A stretch of 39,044 nt of DNA from an uncultured Lachnospiraceae bacterium (GCA_951800685.1 CATOJY010000031.1:1-39044), one strand, 5' to 3'; counted from the first letter of the stretch, positions 9,107 to 18,133 are shown. Notes: generated by a model not told the origin, from the sequence alone. Translations and numbers: made by a program.

Positions 9107-10837
9107 CTACTTGCCTACAATCTCCTGATACCTTGCGTACTGTGCCTTTTTGACTTCGATAACGTCCTGCATTCCCATACTGTTCGCCGTCTCTACGTAC
9201 TTGTCGAAATTATCTAATGATTCTGTGCCGATCACAAACGCAGTAAACATCTCATTCAGATAGGTACTCAGGTCCGGCCATATACTTGTATAGATCTCCG
9301 ACTCTTCTGCTGTTCCTAACATTTCAGGAAAAGGATCTCTCATATTATTGTAAGCTGCTTTGCAGGCTGTCTCCACCTTAGTTCCTTCGAAGATCTTCAT
9401 AAACGCTTCACCGGAATCGTTGATAAAGTAAGTCGGCCACGCACCTACGCTTCTGAGTGCCGAAAAGGCGGACGTATAAGTTTCATTATTGGTCACCAGC
9501 TCTGTAAACTGGATTTCCCCATTGTCGTCATACTCGTAAGTCAGACCCTCAATCCCATAATTGTAAAGCATACTGCCATCTTCACTTGCATAGACATAAT
9601 CGATCCACTTGATCGCTACTTCCGGATTCTCACAGGCTGATGTGATCCCGTAATAATGCCAGGTCAGGCTTCTCTTCGTCATCTGCGCAGTCCCATTCTC
9701 ATCAGACTGGAGTACAGGCATAAACTCATAGTCACAATTGGGATTGCCTGTCATGGCCAAATCGTCAGAAGACGCCATATTATCAGCCGGGTCATGACAC
9801 ACGATTCCTACTTTATCCTCTGTGATATTCTGTGTCAGCATTGTGCCATCCAGGTCATCAGAAATCAGACCCTCTGCATAGCACTTGTTCAGGAAGGTCA
9901 GCATTTCCTTATACTGCTCCTCTACTGCCGCATAGTGAACTTCGTTGTTTTCATCCACATACCAGAGCGAATTGGTGTCATAGCCAAACCCAGTCATCAG
10001 ATAGTATAGCTGCCAGATCCCATTCTTGGTAGCCAGTGGGATCTCATCGTTGGGATCTCCATTTCCGTTGGCATCCTGCTCCTTGAAGGCAACCAGGACA
10101 TCATAGAGTTCCTCCACTGTCTCCGGCATTTTTAAACCCAGATTATCCAGCCAATCCTGTCTGATATAGAGATAATCAGGAACATAGTCGTTGATATCTC
10201 CCCACCATCCTGCAAGCGCATAGATATTGCCGTCCGAGGAAGTGCACATTGCCTTAAGTGCAGGATATTTGTCAAATAATTTCTGAATATTCGGTGCGTA
10301 CTGATCAATCAAGTCATTTAATGGGACCAATACCCCATTACTGGAATAAGTATCTACGCCTACATTGGAATCAAAAGGCGGCAGCTCCACCATATCCGGC
10401 AGCCCTTCCATAGAGGCCAGTCTAGTCTGCAATACTGTTTCCACATCGCTGCTGTAAGTGTCCCATTCAATGTGTACTCCTGTCCGTTTTTCAATCTCCT
10501 GCTGTACTGCGGTCCCATCATTATAGCTGACTCCTGCACACCAGGTATCATTTCCCATATAGGTCAGACTCACAGAACCTGGATCACAGATTGGAAGCGT
10601 AAGGCCGCCCAGATCATATACAGTTCCTGTAGCATCTATAGAAGAGGCATCTGCTGCGGCTGTCTCCGTATTTCCTTCTGGTATTTCTGTTTCGTCTGTA
10701 CTTGTTCCCTCCGTCTGCGCTGTCTCTCCTCCCGGCTGATTGTCCCCTCCAGTCTGCCCGTCAGAACCCGAACAGCCCGCAAGCGTCGTTGCCAATATGA
10801 TCATCGATAACAATCCTGCAACTATTTTCTTCTGCAT
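9107..10837 (-). CDS. Extracellular solute-binding lipoprotein, LplA type
   Basis: A 576-residue family 1 solute-binding protein. The N-terminus is a lipoprotein signal (KKIVAGLLSMIILATTLAGC), with the lipid-attached Cys in LAGC followed by a Gly/Glu/Thr-rich linker. The mature part has features of large CUT1 binding proteins: QEIEKRTGVHIEWDTYSSD near the start, YIRQDWLDNLGLKMPETVEE, and an EF-hand-like calcium loop DANGNGDPNDEIPL. It captures an oligosaccharide outside the cell for the two downstream permeases. I take the ATG at 10837, with GGGAG 6 bases upstream; the reading frame is open back to 10900 but that start has no ribosome-binding site and would put a charged extension before the signal peptide. 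The ligand cannot be read from sequence. Confidence 0.9.
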   Translation of the reverse strand: MQKKIVAGLLSMIILATTLAGCSGSDGQTGGDNQPGGETAQTEGTSTDETEIPEGNTETAAADASSIDATGTVYDLGGLTLPICDPGSVSLTYMGNDTWCAGVSYNDGTAVQQEIEKRTGVHIEWDTYSSDVETVLQTRLASMEGLPDMVELPPFDSNVGVDTYSSNGVLVPLNDLIDQYAPNIQKLFDKYPALKAMCTSSDGNIYALAGWWGDINDYVPDYLYIRQDWLDNLGLKMPETVEELYDVLVAFKEQDANGNGDPNDEIPLATKNGIWQLYYLMTGFGYDTNSLWYVDENNEVHYAAVEEQYKEMLTFLNKCYAEGLISDDLDGTMLTQNITEDKVGIVCHDPADNMASSDDLAMTGNPNCDYEFMPVLQSDENGTAQMTKRSLTWHYYGITSACENPEVAIKWIDYVYASEDGSMLYNYGIEGLTYEYDDNGEIQFTELVTNNETYTSAFSALRSVGAWPTYFINDSGEAFMKIFEGTKVETACKAAYNNMRDPFPEMLGTAEESEIYTSIWPDLSTYLNEMFTAFVIGTESLDNFDKYVETANSMGMQDVIEVKKAQYARYQEIVGK

Positions 10838-11005
10838 AATTTCTCCCTTTCTGCAGTTTTTTAACTGCCTTTTTGCTGCCCGCGTTTTACCATAGGGCAA
10901 ACGCTAGGGCATGTTTCTTCTTATTATTTATTTCCCAATTTTGTTTTATCATCTCTATCCTGGATCGCCCGGCCGCAGCTTGTCGAGATGATGAAAACTG
11001 TTATT

Positions 11006-11034
11006 ATTCTATATCTATTTTGCACAATTATGAA
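11006..11034 (-). promoter_or_regulatory. Probable promoter of the LplABC-type cluster
   Basis: On the minus strand TTCATA (11029-11034) and TAGAAT (11006-11011) are 17 bases apart, about 170 bases upstream of the binding-protein start. The -10 element matches 5/6 and the -35 element 4/6 of consensus. An activator (the AraC protein of the cluster) could compensate for the weak -35. The leader of about 160 bases shows no further structure I could recognise. Confidence 0.4.
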
Positions 11035-11121
11035 GAAACAAAAGTAGTGTTTTGGGATATAATTCATAAAAATATCGGATTTTGTTTGAAATGGCGAAAT
11101 TTGTTTGCAGCCGATTTGTAT

Positions 11122-11167
11122 AAAAAAACGAGCATAGCTCGTTTACGAGATTCGCTTCGCGAACTCG
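11122..11167 (-). terminator. Second, tandem intrinsic terminator after rpe
   Basis: On the minus strand a stem-loop (CGAG/CTCG plus TTCGC/GCGAA with a bulged base, 11146-11167) is followed directly by AAACGAGC-TAT-GCTCGTTT (11126-11144) and a run of U to 11122, seven in total. The second hairpin with its U-run is a good intrinsic terminator. It lies about 50 bases beyond the first rpe terminator and would stop read-through into the transporter cluster. Confidence 0.6.
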
Positions 11168-11193
11168 AATAAGCGTAGAAATTTCCTATACCA

Positions 11194-11223
11194 TAAAAAA
11201 ATAGCGCAGCCTTAAAGCTGCGC
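11194..11223 (-). terminator. Intrinsic terminator of the arabinose/pentose operon
   Basis: The minus-strand RNA forms GCGCAGC (11217-11223), loop (11211-11216), GCTGCGC (11204-11210), followed by UAUUUUUUU. The 5' arm is made of the last rpe codons, and the rpe stop codon (11212-11214) lies in the loop. Confidence 0.85.
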
Positions 11224-11880
11224 CATAAATCTTTTCATATTATCTGTAACATCTCCACGGAACACTGCCGACCCGGACACAATCACATTCGCACCCGCAT
11301 CCAATACGATAGGAACATTATCCTGTACGATTCCTCCATCAACCTGAATATCAAGATCAATCCCCTGTTCATCAGCCATCCGCCTTGCCTGCCTGATGCG
11401 CTCCGTAGACTCCGGTATATATTTCTGCCCTCCAAATCCTGGCTCTACCGTCATAATCAAAAGCATATCAATCTTCGGAAGATATTTTCTGACTACCTCT
11501 ATTGGCGTTCGTGGTTTGACCGATATACCAGCCCGGCATCCCAGCCTGTGGATCTGATCGATCAGTGCATCCGCATCTTCTGTCGCTTCCAGATGGAAAG
11601 TGATACTGTCAGCACCACACTCCTTGAATTGTTTCACATAACGCTCTGGCTCCACAATCATCAAATGCACATCAAAGATTATGTCCGTCACCTTACGGAT
11701 CGACTCGATCAACGGCATTCCAAAGGATATTGATGGTACGAATACCCCATCCATCACATCAATATGGATATATTCGGCTCCCGCCGCAGACGCTTCTTTG
11801 ATCTGCTCTCCAAGAATGGCAAAATCCGCTGCCAGAATAGAAGGAGACATAATATTTTTCCTAATAGATTGTTCAGACAT
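11212..11880 (-). CDS. rpe: Ribulose-phosphate 3-epimerase
   Basis: A 222-residue TIM-barrel enzyme that interconverts D-ribulose 5-phosphate and D-xylulose 5-phosphate in the cytoplasm. Family motifs are clear: SPSILAADF at the start, HIDVMDG (metal ligands His39 and Asp41), FDVHLM (His72), MTVEPGFGGQ (phosphate loop) and QVDGGI with the second catalytic Asp. Length is normal. It is the last gene of the arabinose operon, 62 bases after the transketolase C-terminal half. There it links the xylulose 5-phosphate made by AraD to the ribulose/ribose 5-phosphate pool that transketolase also needs. Its final codons are built into the transcription terminator. Confidence 0.96.
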   Translation of the reverse strand: MSEQSIRKNIMSPSILAADFAILGEQIKEASAAGAEYIHIDVMDGVFVPSISFGMPLIESIRKVTDIIFDVHLMIVEPERYVKQFKECGADSITFHLEATEDADALIDQIHRLGCRAGISVKPRTPIEVVRKYLPKIDMLLIMTVEPGFGGQKYIPESTERIRQARRMADEQGIDLDIQVDGGIVQDNVPIVLDAGANVIVSGSAVFRGDVTDNMKRFMAQL

Positions 11881-11942
11881 TTTCTTAATTTCCTATCGTA
11901 TATGCTTTCTCTTTTCGTATCAGCACTGTCTCTGGAATTCTC

Positions 11943-12887
11943 TTATATTTTCATGAATTTCTTAACAGATTCATAAATTCCCTTACCATCCAGACCAAAT
12001 TTCTCAATCAGTGCATTTGCAGGGCCTGATTCTCCGAAAACATCCTGCACACCGATCTTCAGAACAGGCGTCGGACATTTCTCACATAAGCAATCGCACA
12101 CCGCGCTGCCAAGGCCTCCAATTACAGAATGCTCTTCTGCAGTCACTACCCGGCCTGTCTTCTTCGCAGACGCTGCTACCAATTCTTCATCCAACGGCTT
12201 AATCGTATGGATATTAATTACCTCAGCGCTAATGCCATCAGCTTCCAGTTTCTCCGCCGCCTCCAATGCAGTAGCTACTGTGAGCCCACTGGCAATGATC
12301 GTCACATCCTTGCCCTCCCGCAGGAGAACTCCCTTGCCTAATTCAAATTGATAGTCCGGTCTGTCATTAATCACCGGAACAGCAGCACGGCCAAAACGCA
12401 GATAAACAGGACCTTCAAATTCGAGCGCAGCTCTCACTGCCGCTTTCGCCTCCACATCATCAGCAGGAACTACCACTGTCATACCAGGAACCGCCCTCAT
12501 CAGAGCTACATCTTCATTACACTGATGGGTCGCACCGTCTTCCCCTACCGTGATACCAGCATGGGTTGCGCCAATCTTCACATTCAGATGCGGATACCCG
12601 ATCGAGTTACGAATCTGTTCAAAGTTACGTCCTGCAGCAAACATAGCGAAGGAACTGATAAAAGGTATCTTACCACAGGTAGCAAGTCCTGCAGCAATGC
12701 CCGTCATGTTACACTCTGCAATACCACAATCAACATGGCGGTCCGGAAATGCTTTCTTAAATACGCTCGTCTTGGTAGCACCTGCAAGATCTGCATCGAG
12801 AACTACCAGATTCGGGAAATTAGCACCACATTCAGCAAGTGCATTACCATAACTTTCGCGGGTAGCGATCTTCTTAACATCTGCCAT
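11943..12887 (-). CDS. Transketolase, C-terminal subunit
   Basis: A 314-residue protein carrying the pyrimidine-binding and C-terminal domains of transketolase, as in the split enzymes of many clostridia and archaea. Visible motifs include FVDCGIAECNMTGIAAGLA-like residues (catalytic Glu in CGIAECNM), FAMFAAGRNFEQIRNSI, THAGITVGEDGATHQ and TAEEHSVIGGLGSAV. With its partner it moves two-carbon ketol groups between pentose, triose and hexose/tetrose phosphates using thiamine diphosphate. Its ATG shares one base with the stop codon of the N-terminal subunit gene (TAATG), so translation is coupled. The ribosome-binding site AGGAGG lies inside the end of the upstream gene. Confidence 0.95.
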   Translation of the reverse strand: MADVKKIATRESYGNALAECGANFPNLVVLDADLAGATKTSVFKKAFPDRHVDCGIAECNMTGIAAGLATCGKIPFISSFAMFAAGRNFEQIRNSIGYPHLNVKIGATHAGITVGEDGATHQCNEDVALMRAVPGMTVVVPADDVEAKAAVRAALEFEGPVYLRFGRAAVPVINDRPDYQFELGKGVLLREGKDVTIIASGLTVATALEAAEKLEADGISAEVINIHTIKPLDEELVAASAKKTGRVVTAEEHSVIGGLGSAVCDCLCEKCPTPVLKIGVQDVFGESGPANALIEKFGLDGKGIYESVKKFMKI

Positions 12888-13726
12888 TAGTTTGCACCTC
12901 CTAATTCTTCACCGATCTTCTCAAGATCTGCCATCGCAGTTGCATATTCCTCATCGTTAGGAGCCTTGCCGTGCCAGCCAGCGCTGTTCTCCATGAAAGA
13001 AACACCTTTTCCTTTGACGGTCTTACAGATAATCGCCGTAGGCATACCCTTGGTAGCCCTGGCTTCTTTAAATGCGGCATCAATCTGGTCGAAATCATTC
13101 CCATCAATATTGATCACATGGAAATTAAATGCCTCAAATTTCTGGTCGATCGGATAAGGAGAACACACATCGTCAACTTTACCATCAATCTGCAATCCGT
13201 TATTGTCTACGATTACCACCAGGTTATCCAGCTTACGATGCCCTGCGAACATAGATGCCTCCCAGACTTGTCCTTCCTGGATCTCACCGTCACCAAGCAA
13301 GGTATAAACCCTGTAATCCTTTTGATCCATCTTAGCCGCAAGCGCCATACCTACCGCTGCGGAAATACCCTGTCCCAGAGAACCGGACGACATATCCACA
13401 CCCGGTGTTTCCTGCATACAGGGATGCCCCTGCAGGTAAGACCCCAGATGGCGCAGCGTCACAAGATCCTCCACCGGAAAATATCCTCTGTTAGCCAAAG
13501 CAGAATACAATCCCGGTGCCGTATGGCCTTTAGAAAGTACAAAACGGTCTCTGTCTGCTTTCTTCGGCTCCTTCGGATCGATATTCATCTCTTCAAAATA
13601 GAGATATGTAAAAATGTCCGCCGCGGATAAGGAACCGCCCGGATGTCCCGCTTTCGCACCGTGCACTGCGGTAACAATTCCTTTGCGAACTTCATTAGCT
13701 GTTTTCTGTAACTCTAATTTGTTCAT
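12887..13726 (-). CDS. Transketolase, N-terminal subunit
   Basis: A 279-residue protein carrying the thiamine-diphosphate-binding domain of transketolase. The TPP motif is intact: GDGEIQEGQVWEA followed by VVIVDNNGLQ. The substrate-binding AGHPGGSLSAADI and SKGHTAPGLYSAL stretches are also present. It forms the active enzyme with the C-terminal subunit encoded immediately downstream. The start has GGAGG 7 bases upstream. A leader region of about 210 bases separates it from araD, the longest gap in the operon, with hairpins and a possible mini-ORF. Placing transketolase in an arabinose operon ties pentose-phosphate capacity to sugar supply. Confidence 0.95.
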   Translation of the reverse strand: MNKLELQKTANEVRKGIVTAVHGAKAGHPGGSLSAADIFTYLYFEEMNIDPKEPKKADRDRFVLSKGHTAPGLYSALANRGYFPVEDLVTLRHLGSYLQGHPCMQETPGVDMSSGSLGQGISAAVGMALAAKMDQKDYRVYTLLGDGEIQEGQVWEASMFAGHRKLDNLVVIVDNNGLQIDGKVDDVCSPYPIDQKFEAFNFHVINIDGNDFDQIDAAFKEARATKGMPTAIICKTVKGKGVSFMENSAGWHGKAPNDEEYATAMADLEKIGEELGGAN

Positions 13727-13938
13727 CTTAAACCTCCGTCTGAATAATTACGGCCGCCGCATATAAGACCCCTGTGACAGGAAAGTCAGGCTTTGCAACC
13801 TGACTCTCCCAACTCCATGCGACCTTTGCTATTTCCTCCTGCAATGAAGCAGGCGAAAACAACCTTACAATTTCAAAAAGTATTGTATCACAAATCCGGA
13901 TAAGTCTCTATAGTTTTTTAAATATTTTTGTGGATTTT
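13727..13938 (-). promoter_or_regulatory. Structured leader before the transketolase genes
   Basis: No gene of normal size is present. On the minus strand a TACAAT element (13884-13889, with poor -35) is followed by a small CCTGC/GCAGG hairpin, an AGGAGG, and a possible 10-codon ORF (starts near 13816). Then comes a 7-bp stem AGTCAGG/CCTGACT (13784-13805) containing that ORF's stop codon, and a short CCTG/CAGG hairpin. This could be an internal promoter with a regulatory leader, or simply a processed intergenic region; I cannot tell which. Confidence 0.35.
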
Positions 13939-14637
13939 CTATTTTTCCTGTCCATAATAGGCATTGGCGCCATGTTTTCTGTAATAATGCTTATCCTGTA
14001 GTTCCTGGGGTGCAGGCTGGATCCTTGCCTCAATCGTCTCAGCGCGGTAAGCCATCTTGGCAACTTCTTCCAATACCACTGCATTATGCACCGCCTCATG
14101 CGCGTCTTTGCCCCATGCAAAAGGCCCATGGTTCTTGCACAATACTGCCGGTACCGCCACAGGATCCTTCCCCATGCGTGCAAATTCGCTAACGATCAAA
14201 AGTCCGGTGTTCTTCTCATATGCTTCCTCGATCTCCTCCGCATTCAGGCAGCGAAGACAGGGAATCTCCCCATAGAAATAATCTGCATGGGTCGTACCAT
14301 AACACGGAACACTCCGTCCTGCCTGCGCCCAGCTTGTCGCATAAGAAGAGTGCGTGTGTACGATCCCGCCAATTTCTTTGTATGCCTTATACAACTCCAC
14401 ATGCGTCGCAGTATCAGAAGAAGGATTATATCTGCCCTCTACCTTGTTGCCATCCAGATCTACCAGCACCATATCATCTGGTGTCAGCTTGTCATAATCA
14501 ACGCCGCTGGGTTTGATCGCGAAAATACCGCTTTCCCTGTCAATTTCACTGACATTTCCCCATGTAAAAGTAACCAGGCCATACTGCGGAAGAAGCATAT
14601 TCGCCTCATAAACCCGTTTCTTTAATTCCTCTAACAT
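13939..14637 (-). CDS. araD: L-ribulose-5-phosphate 4-epimerase
   Basis: A 232-residue class II aldolase-fold enzyme that converts L-ribulose 5-phosphate to D-xylulose 5-phosphate, the last dedicated step of arabinose breakdown. The three zinc-binding histidines are present: His94 and His96 in VHTHSS, and His170 in KNHGPF. Asp75 in SSDTATH and Asp119 in HADYFYG match the catalytic residues of E. coli AraD with an offset of one. FTWGNVSEID and KPSGVDYD form the phosphate-binding part. Length matches the family. The start has AAGG about 10 bases upstream. It lies 124 bases after araK, with a strong stem-loop between them. Confidence 0.96.
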   Translation of the reverse strand: MLEELKKRVYEANMLLPQYGLVTFTWGNVSEIDRESGIFAIKPSGVDYDKLTPDDMVLVDLDGNKVEGRYNPSSDTATHVELYKAYKEIGGIVHTHSSYATSWAQAGRSVPCYGTTHADYFYGEIPCLRCLNAEEIEEAYEKNTGLLIVSEFARMGKDPVAVPAVLCKNHGPFAWGKDAHEAVHNAVVLEEVAKMAYRAETIEARIQPAPQELQDKHYYRKHGANAYYGQEK

Positions 14638-14677
14638 GTTTTTCGCACCTTTCTAATCTTTTATTCCCTATTTCATA

Positions 14678-14711
14678 CGGGAAGAATATGCACAATGCAG
14701 TATTCTTCCCG
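14678..14711 (-). other. Strong stem-loop between araK and araD
   Basis: CGGGAAGAATA (14678-14688) pairs perfectly with TATTCTTCCCG (14701-14711). The 12-base loop contains two self-complementary TGCA segments that could extend the stem to about 15 bp with a bulge. No U-run follows on either strand, so it is more likely a message-stabilising or processing element than a terminator. Confidence 0.6.
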
Positions 14712-14761
14712 ACAAGATTTACTATTTTACAGACATACTTCTCGAATGTCCCGGCGCAGCT

Positions 14762-16351
14762 TTAGATTGCTTCCACCGCTGCCCGCTCAATCGCAAGTCC
14801 TGTACTGTACCGCTTCATGAAAGCATCGAAACCTTCGACGTCCTTCTTAGCCGGATCCAGTTTCTCTCCCTTCTGTCCCGCAAATACTTTACTATCAAGG
14901 AACGCAGCCAGGCTCTCGTCTGCACTCTTATTTACCATATAGGAGGCAAGCAGTGCAATTCCCCACGCGCCGCCTTCCCCGGCTGTCTCCATAACGCTCA
15001 CCGGTGCATTCATCGCCGCCGCCAGTATACTCTGTCCAACTCCTTTGGTCTTGAAAAAGCCGCCATGGCCTAAAATCTCATCTACCTGCACTTCCTCTTC
15101 CCTGAACAGAATATCAAAACCAGTCTTCAAAGCTCCCAACGAAGTGAACAGGTGCACCCTCATAAAGTTTGCCAGATTAAATTTCGCATCCGGTGTACGG
15201 ACAAACAATGGACGGCCTTCATTAAATCCAGTCACATGTTCCCCTGAGAAATAATTGTATGCCAGCAGGCCGCCGCAGTCATCATCACCTTCCAACGCCT
15301 TGCGGTAGAGATTGCCGTACAGCTCGTTCATATCAACCTTATGCCCCATCAGCTCGGAGTACTCTCTGAAAAGATTTACCCAGGCGTTTAAGTCAGAAGT
15401 ACAGTTATTGCAATGCACCATAGCCACCAGGCTGCCATCCGGCGTTGTCACCAAATCAATGGCATCGTACACCTTCGACAACTCTTTCTCCAATACGATC
15501 ATACCGAATACGCTGGTACCCGCAGACACATTCCCGGTACGTTTCGCTACGCTGTTCGTCGCCGCCATTCCGGTACCTGCATCTCCTTCCGCCGGACAGA
15601 ACGGTATGCCTGCTTCCAGCGTCCCTGTAGGATCCAGCAGCTTCGCGCCTTCTTCTGTTAATGCCCCTGCCTGCTGTCCCGCTGTGTAAACTGCCGGAAG
15701 AACCTCTTGTACCTTCCAGGCAAATCCCTTATCCGCCACTGCGTCATTAAACTGCGTCATCATCTTCTCATTAAATTGTCCTGTAGCGATATCAATCGGA
15801 AACATACCGGACGCCTCACCTACCCCGACAATCTTCTCGCCCGTCAGCTTCCAGTGGATATATCCCGCCAGCGTAATGACAAATTTCAGATCCGCCACGT
15901 GCTCTTCCCCGTTCAGAATTGCCTGGTAAAGATGTGCGATCGTCCACCTCTGTGGAATATGATACTGAAATAATTCCGTCAGTTTATTGGAAGCTTCCTC
16001 CGTAATCGTATTCCGCCACGTGCGGAAGGGTACCATCAGCTCATCCTTTTCATTAAAAGCCATATATCCGTGCATCATCGCGCTGAACCCGATTGCACCC
16101 AATTTCGTCAAGTTCTCACCATACTGCTCCTTGACATCCTCTGTCAGTTTCCGGTAGCAGTCCTGCAGCCCCGTCCAGATATCCTCCAGACTGTATGTCC
16201 AGATTCCATTTTCCAGTCTGTTCTCCCAGTCATGTGCCCCAGATGCAATCGGCTGGTTCTTCTCATCCACCAGCACCGCCTTAATCCTGGTCGAGCCAAA
16301 CTCAATTCCCAGCACAGCTTTGCCGCCTGTAATACATTCTTTTGCTCCCAT
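14762..16351 (-). CDS. araK: FGGY-family sugar kinase, probable L-ribulokinase (AraK type)
   Basis: A 529-residue FGGY kinase. The N-terminal phosphate-binding motif is [16 protein letters not shown], and the C-terminal ATPase lobe has [13 protein letters not shown] and [13 protein letters not shown]. By position between L-arabinose isomerase and ribulose-5-phosphate 4-epimerase it must be the step that phosphorylates L-ribulose. It is shorter than, and does not look like, classical AraB (about 560 residues). It resembles the distinct clostridial ribulokinase group called AraK, first recognised in Clostridium acetobutylicum; annotation pipelines often label such proteins xylulokinase. The start has GGAGG 8 bases upstream. 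The ribulose assignment rests on context. Confidence 0.85.
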   Translation of the reverse strand: MGAKECITGGKAVLGIEFGSTRIKAVLVDEKNQPIASGAHDWENRLENGIWTYSLEDIWTGLQDCYRKLTEDVKEQYGENLTKLGAIGFSAMMHGYMAFNEKDELMVPFRTWRNTITEEASNKLTELFQYHIPQRWTIAHLYQAILNGEEHVADLKFVITLAGYIHWKLTGEKIVGVGEASGMFPIDIATGQFNEKMMTQFNDAVADKGFAWKVQEVLPAVYTAGQQAGALTEEGAKLLDPTGTLEAGIPFCPAEGDAGTGMAATNSVAKRTGNVSAGTSVFGMIVLEKELSKVYDAIDLVTTPDGSLVAMVHCNNCTSDLNAWVNLFREYSELMGHKVDMNELYGNLYRKALEGDDDCGGLLAYNYFSGEHVTGFNEGRPLFVRTPDAKFNLANFMRVHLFTSLGALKTGFDILFREEEVQVDEILGHGGFFKTKGVGQSILAAAMNAPVSVMETAGEGGAWGIALLASYMVNKSADESLAAFLDSKVFAGQKGEKLDPAKKDVEGFDAFMKRYSTGLAIERAAVEAI

Positions 16352-16452
16352 GCCATACCTCCGTTTATTCTCTATTCGTTTCTAAATATACTACATAACT
16401 TATCCATAAACAATGACGCAAACGTCCGCCCACAGAGAGATATTTCTACTTC

Positions 16453-17952
16453 CTATCTGCAAAACGCCGCCTCATTCCATCTCAGCTCATTCCTGAAGTT
16501 ACGGATAGTCGTATCCTGATCGATCACAACGCTCTCGATTCCCATCGCCGCTGCCCAATCAACCATCTGCTCTACTGTCAAATCGTAAGAGAATGCTGTA
16601 TGATGCGCGCCACCTGCCAGAATCCATGCAGTCGCGCCTACCTCCATGTTCGGCTGCGGCGTCCAGAACGCAGTGCCAACTGGCAGCTTCGGCATGGGTT
16701 TCTCTACCTTCTTACAGTCAACCGCGTTGATCAACAGGCGGAATCTGGTCCCCAGATCAACCAGAGAACATGCTACCGCCGGACCAGTCTTAGAAGTAAA
16801 GATCAGGCGCGCGGGATCCTCTCTGTTACCCATGGAAAGCGGGCACACTCTGATTCCAACTTCTCCTTCTGCAACAGAAGGACATACTTCCAACATATGC
16901 GCCTGCAAAATGCCTTCCTTACCCGGCACTAAATTATAAGTATAATCTTCCATCATGGAAGTTCCCTTTGCATTCTTGATGTCTGCAGTCATCAGCTTCA
17001 TCATGCGGACCATAGCTGCCACTTTCCAGTCGCCTTCCGCACCGAACCCATATCCTTTCTCCATCAGTCTCTGAATAGACAACCCCGGAAGCTGTTTTAA
17101 TCCGCCCAGCATATTGAAATGCGTTACAACTGCGTGATAGTCATTGTCTACCAGAAACTTCTCAATACCAATCTCCTGCTGTGCCTGCACTGCCACATGT
17201 CTTCTAAATTCATCTGCATCTCTGCCGTCATCTATGATTTTGTACTTGCTGTAGTATTCATCTACCAGTGCATTCACTTCTCCCTGGGGAACCGCGTCCA
17301 CATATTCCACCACGTCGTTGACGCAGTAGTGGTCGATCTCCCAGCCAAACTTGATCTGAGCCTCAACCTTATCGCCTTCCGTAACCGCTACATTGTTCAT
17401 ATTATCACCGAAACGGCATACACGGATATGGGAGGATTCGATCACGCCCAATGCTGTACGCATCCAGCTTCCAAGCTGCTTCTGTACTCTCTCGCTGGTC
17501 CAATGTCCTACAATGATCTTTCTCTCAATACCCATACGGCTCACAATATGGCCGTACTCTCTGTCGCCATGTGCGGACTGGTTCTCATTCATGAAATCCA
17601 TATCAATCGCATCATACGGAATCTCTTCATTAAACTGCGTGTGCAGGTGGCACAGCGGCTTCTTAAATTCCTTCAAACCCAGAATCCACATCTTGGCCGG
17701 TGAAAAAGTATGCATCCATGTAATCACACCCGCACAATCCGGATCGTTGTTCGCATCATTAAAAGTCTTTCTGATCGACGCCTGGCTGATCAATGTCGGC
17801 TTTAACACCACCTCAAAGGGAAGATACCCGGATGCGTTTAATCCTTCCACGATCTTAGCGGAATGCTCTGCTACTTTTCTCAGACATTCATCCCCATAAA
17901 GATCCTGTGAGCCCGTACAAAACCAAAATTTGTAATTCTTTACTGCTTTCAT
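16453..17952 (-). CDS. araA: L-arabinose isomerase
   Basis: A 499-residue cytoplasmic enzyme converting L-arabinose to L-ribulose, the first step of the pathway. The sequence opens with YKFWFCTGSQDLYG and has the four metal ligands expected from E. coli AraA: Glu306 (GFGAEGDWK), Glu335 (MMEDYTY), His352 (QAHMLEVCP) and His450/451 (GGAHHTAFS). Length is standard and no defect is seen. It is the first gene of the operon, with its own promoter about 50 bases upstream and a GGAGGG ribosome-binding site 5 bases before ATG. The terminator of the importer operon lies upstream, so araA transcription is separate from the transporter. Confidence 0.98.
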   Translation of the reverse strand: MKAVKNYKFWFCTGSQDLYGDECLRKVAEHSAKIVEGLNASGYLPFEVVLKPTLISQASIRKTFNDANNDPDCAGVITWMHTFSPAKMWILGLKEFKKPLCHLHTQFNEEIPYDAIDMDFMNENQSAHGDREYGHIVSRMGIERKIIVGHWTSERVQKQLGSWMRTALGVIESSHIRVCRFGDNMNNVAVTEGDKVEAQIKFGWEIDHYCVNDVVEYVDAVPQGEVNALVDEYYSKYKIIDDGRDADEFRRHVAVQAQQEIGIEKFLVDNDYHAVVTHFNMLGGLKQLPGLSIQRLMEKGYGFGAEGDWKVAAMVRMMKLMTADIKNAKGTSMMEDYTYNLVPGKEGILQAHMLEVCPSVAEGEVGIRVCPLSMGNREDPARLIFTSKTGPAVACSLVDLGTRFRLLINAVDCKKVEKPMPKLPVGTAFWTPQPNMEVGATAWILAGGAHHTAFSYDLTVEQMVDWAAAMGIESVVIDQDTTIRNFRNELRWNEAAFCR

Positions 17953-18001
17953 GTTTACCCTCCATCCCGAAATATTTAGTATTTTTACTTCTTTGCTTTA
18001 A

Positions 18002-18031
18002 ATTTTATCACTTCTCTATAATCTTTTGCAA
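18002..18031 (-). promoter_or_regulatory. Promoter of the araA operon
   Basis: Minus-strand TTGCAA (18026-18031) and TAAAAT (18002-18007) are 18 bases apart, with TG one base before the -10 hexamer (extended -10). The AT-rich sequence just upstream, with ATACAAAC and an ATTTTATA run, is a plausible place for AraR or the response regulator, but I could not find a matching palindrome. Confidence 0.65.
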
Positions 18032-18133
18032 GGCATTCGTATATGTTTGTATAAAATATTTTATATTTAATTAAATGCTACGTACTATTTTCTGCCTGGA
18101 TTCCCACCAGCCTGCAAAACTTTCCAATGATAG

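Noticed and set aside
17953..18070. Search for the B. subtilis-type AraR box (ATTTGTACGTACAAAT) upstream of araA and elsewhere.
   Set aside because: No match or close variant was found by eye in any intergenic region; only loose TACAA-containing similarities.
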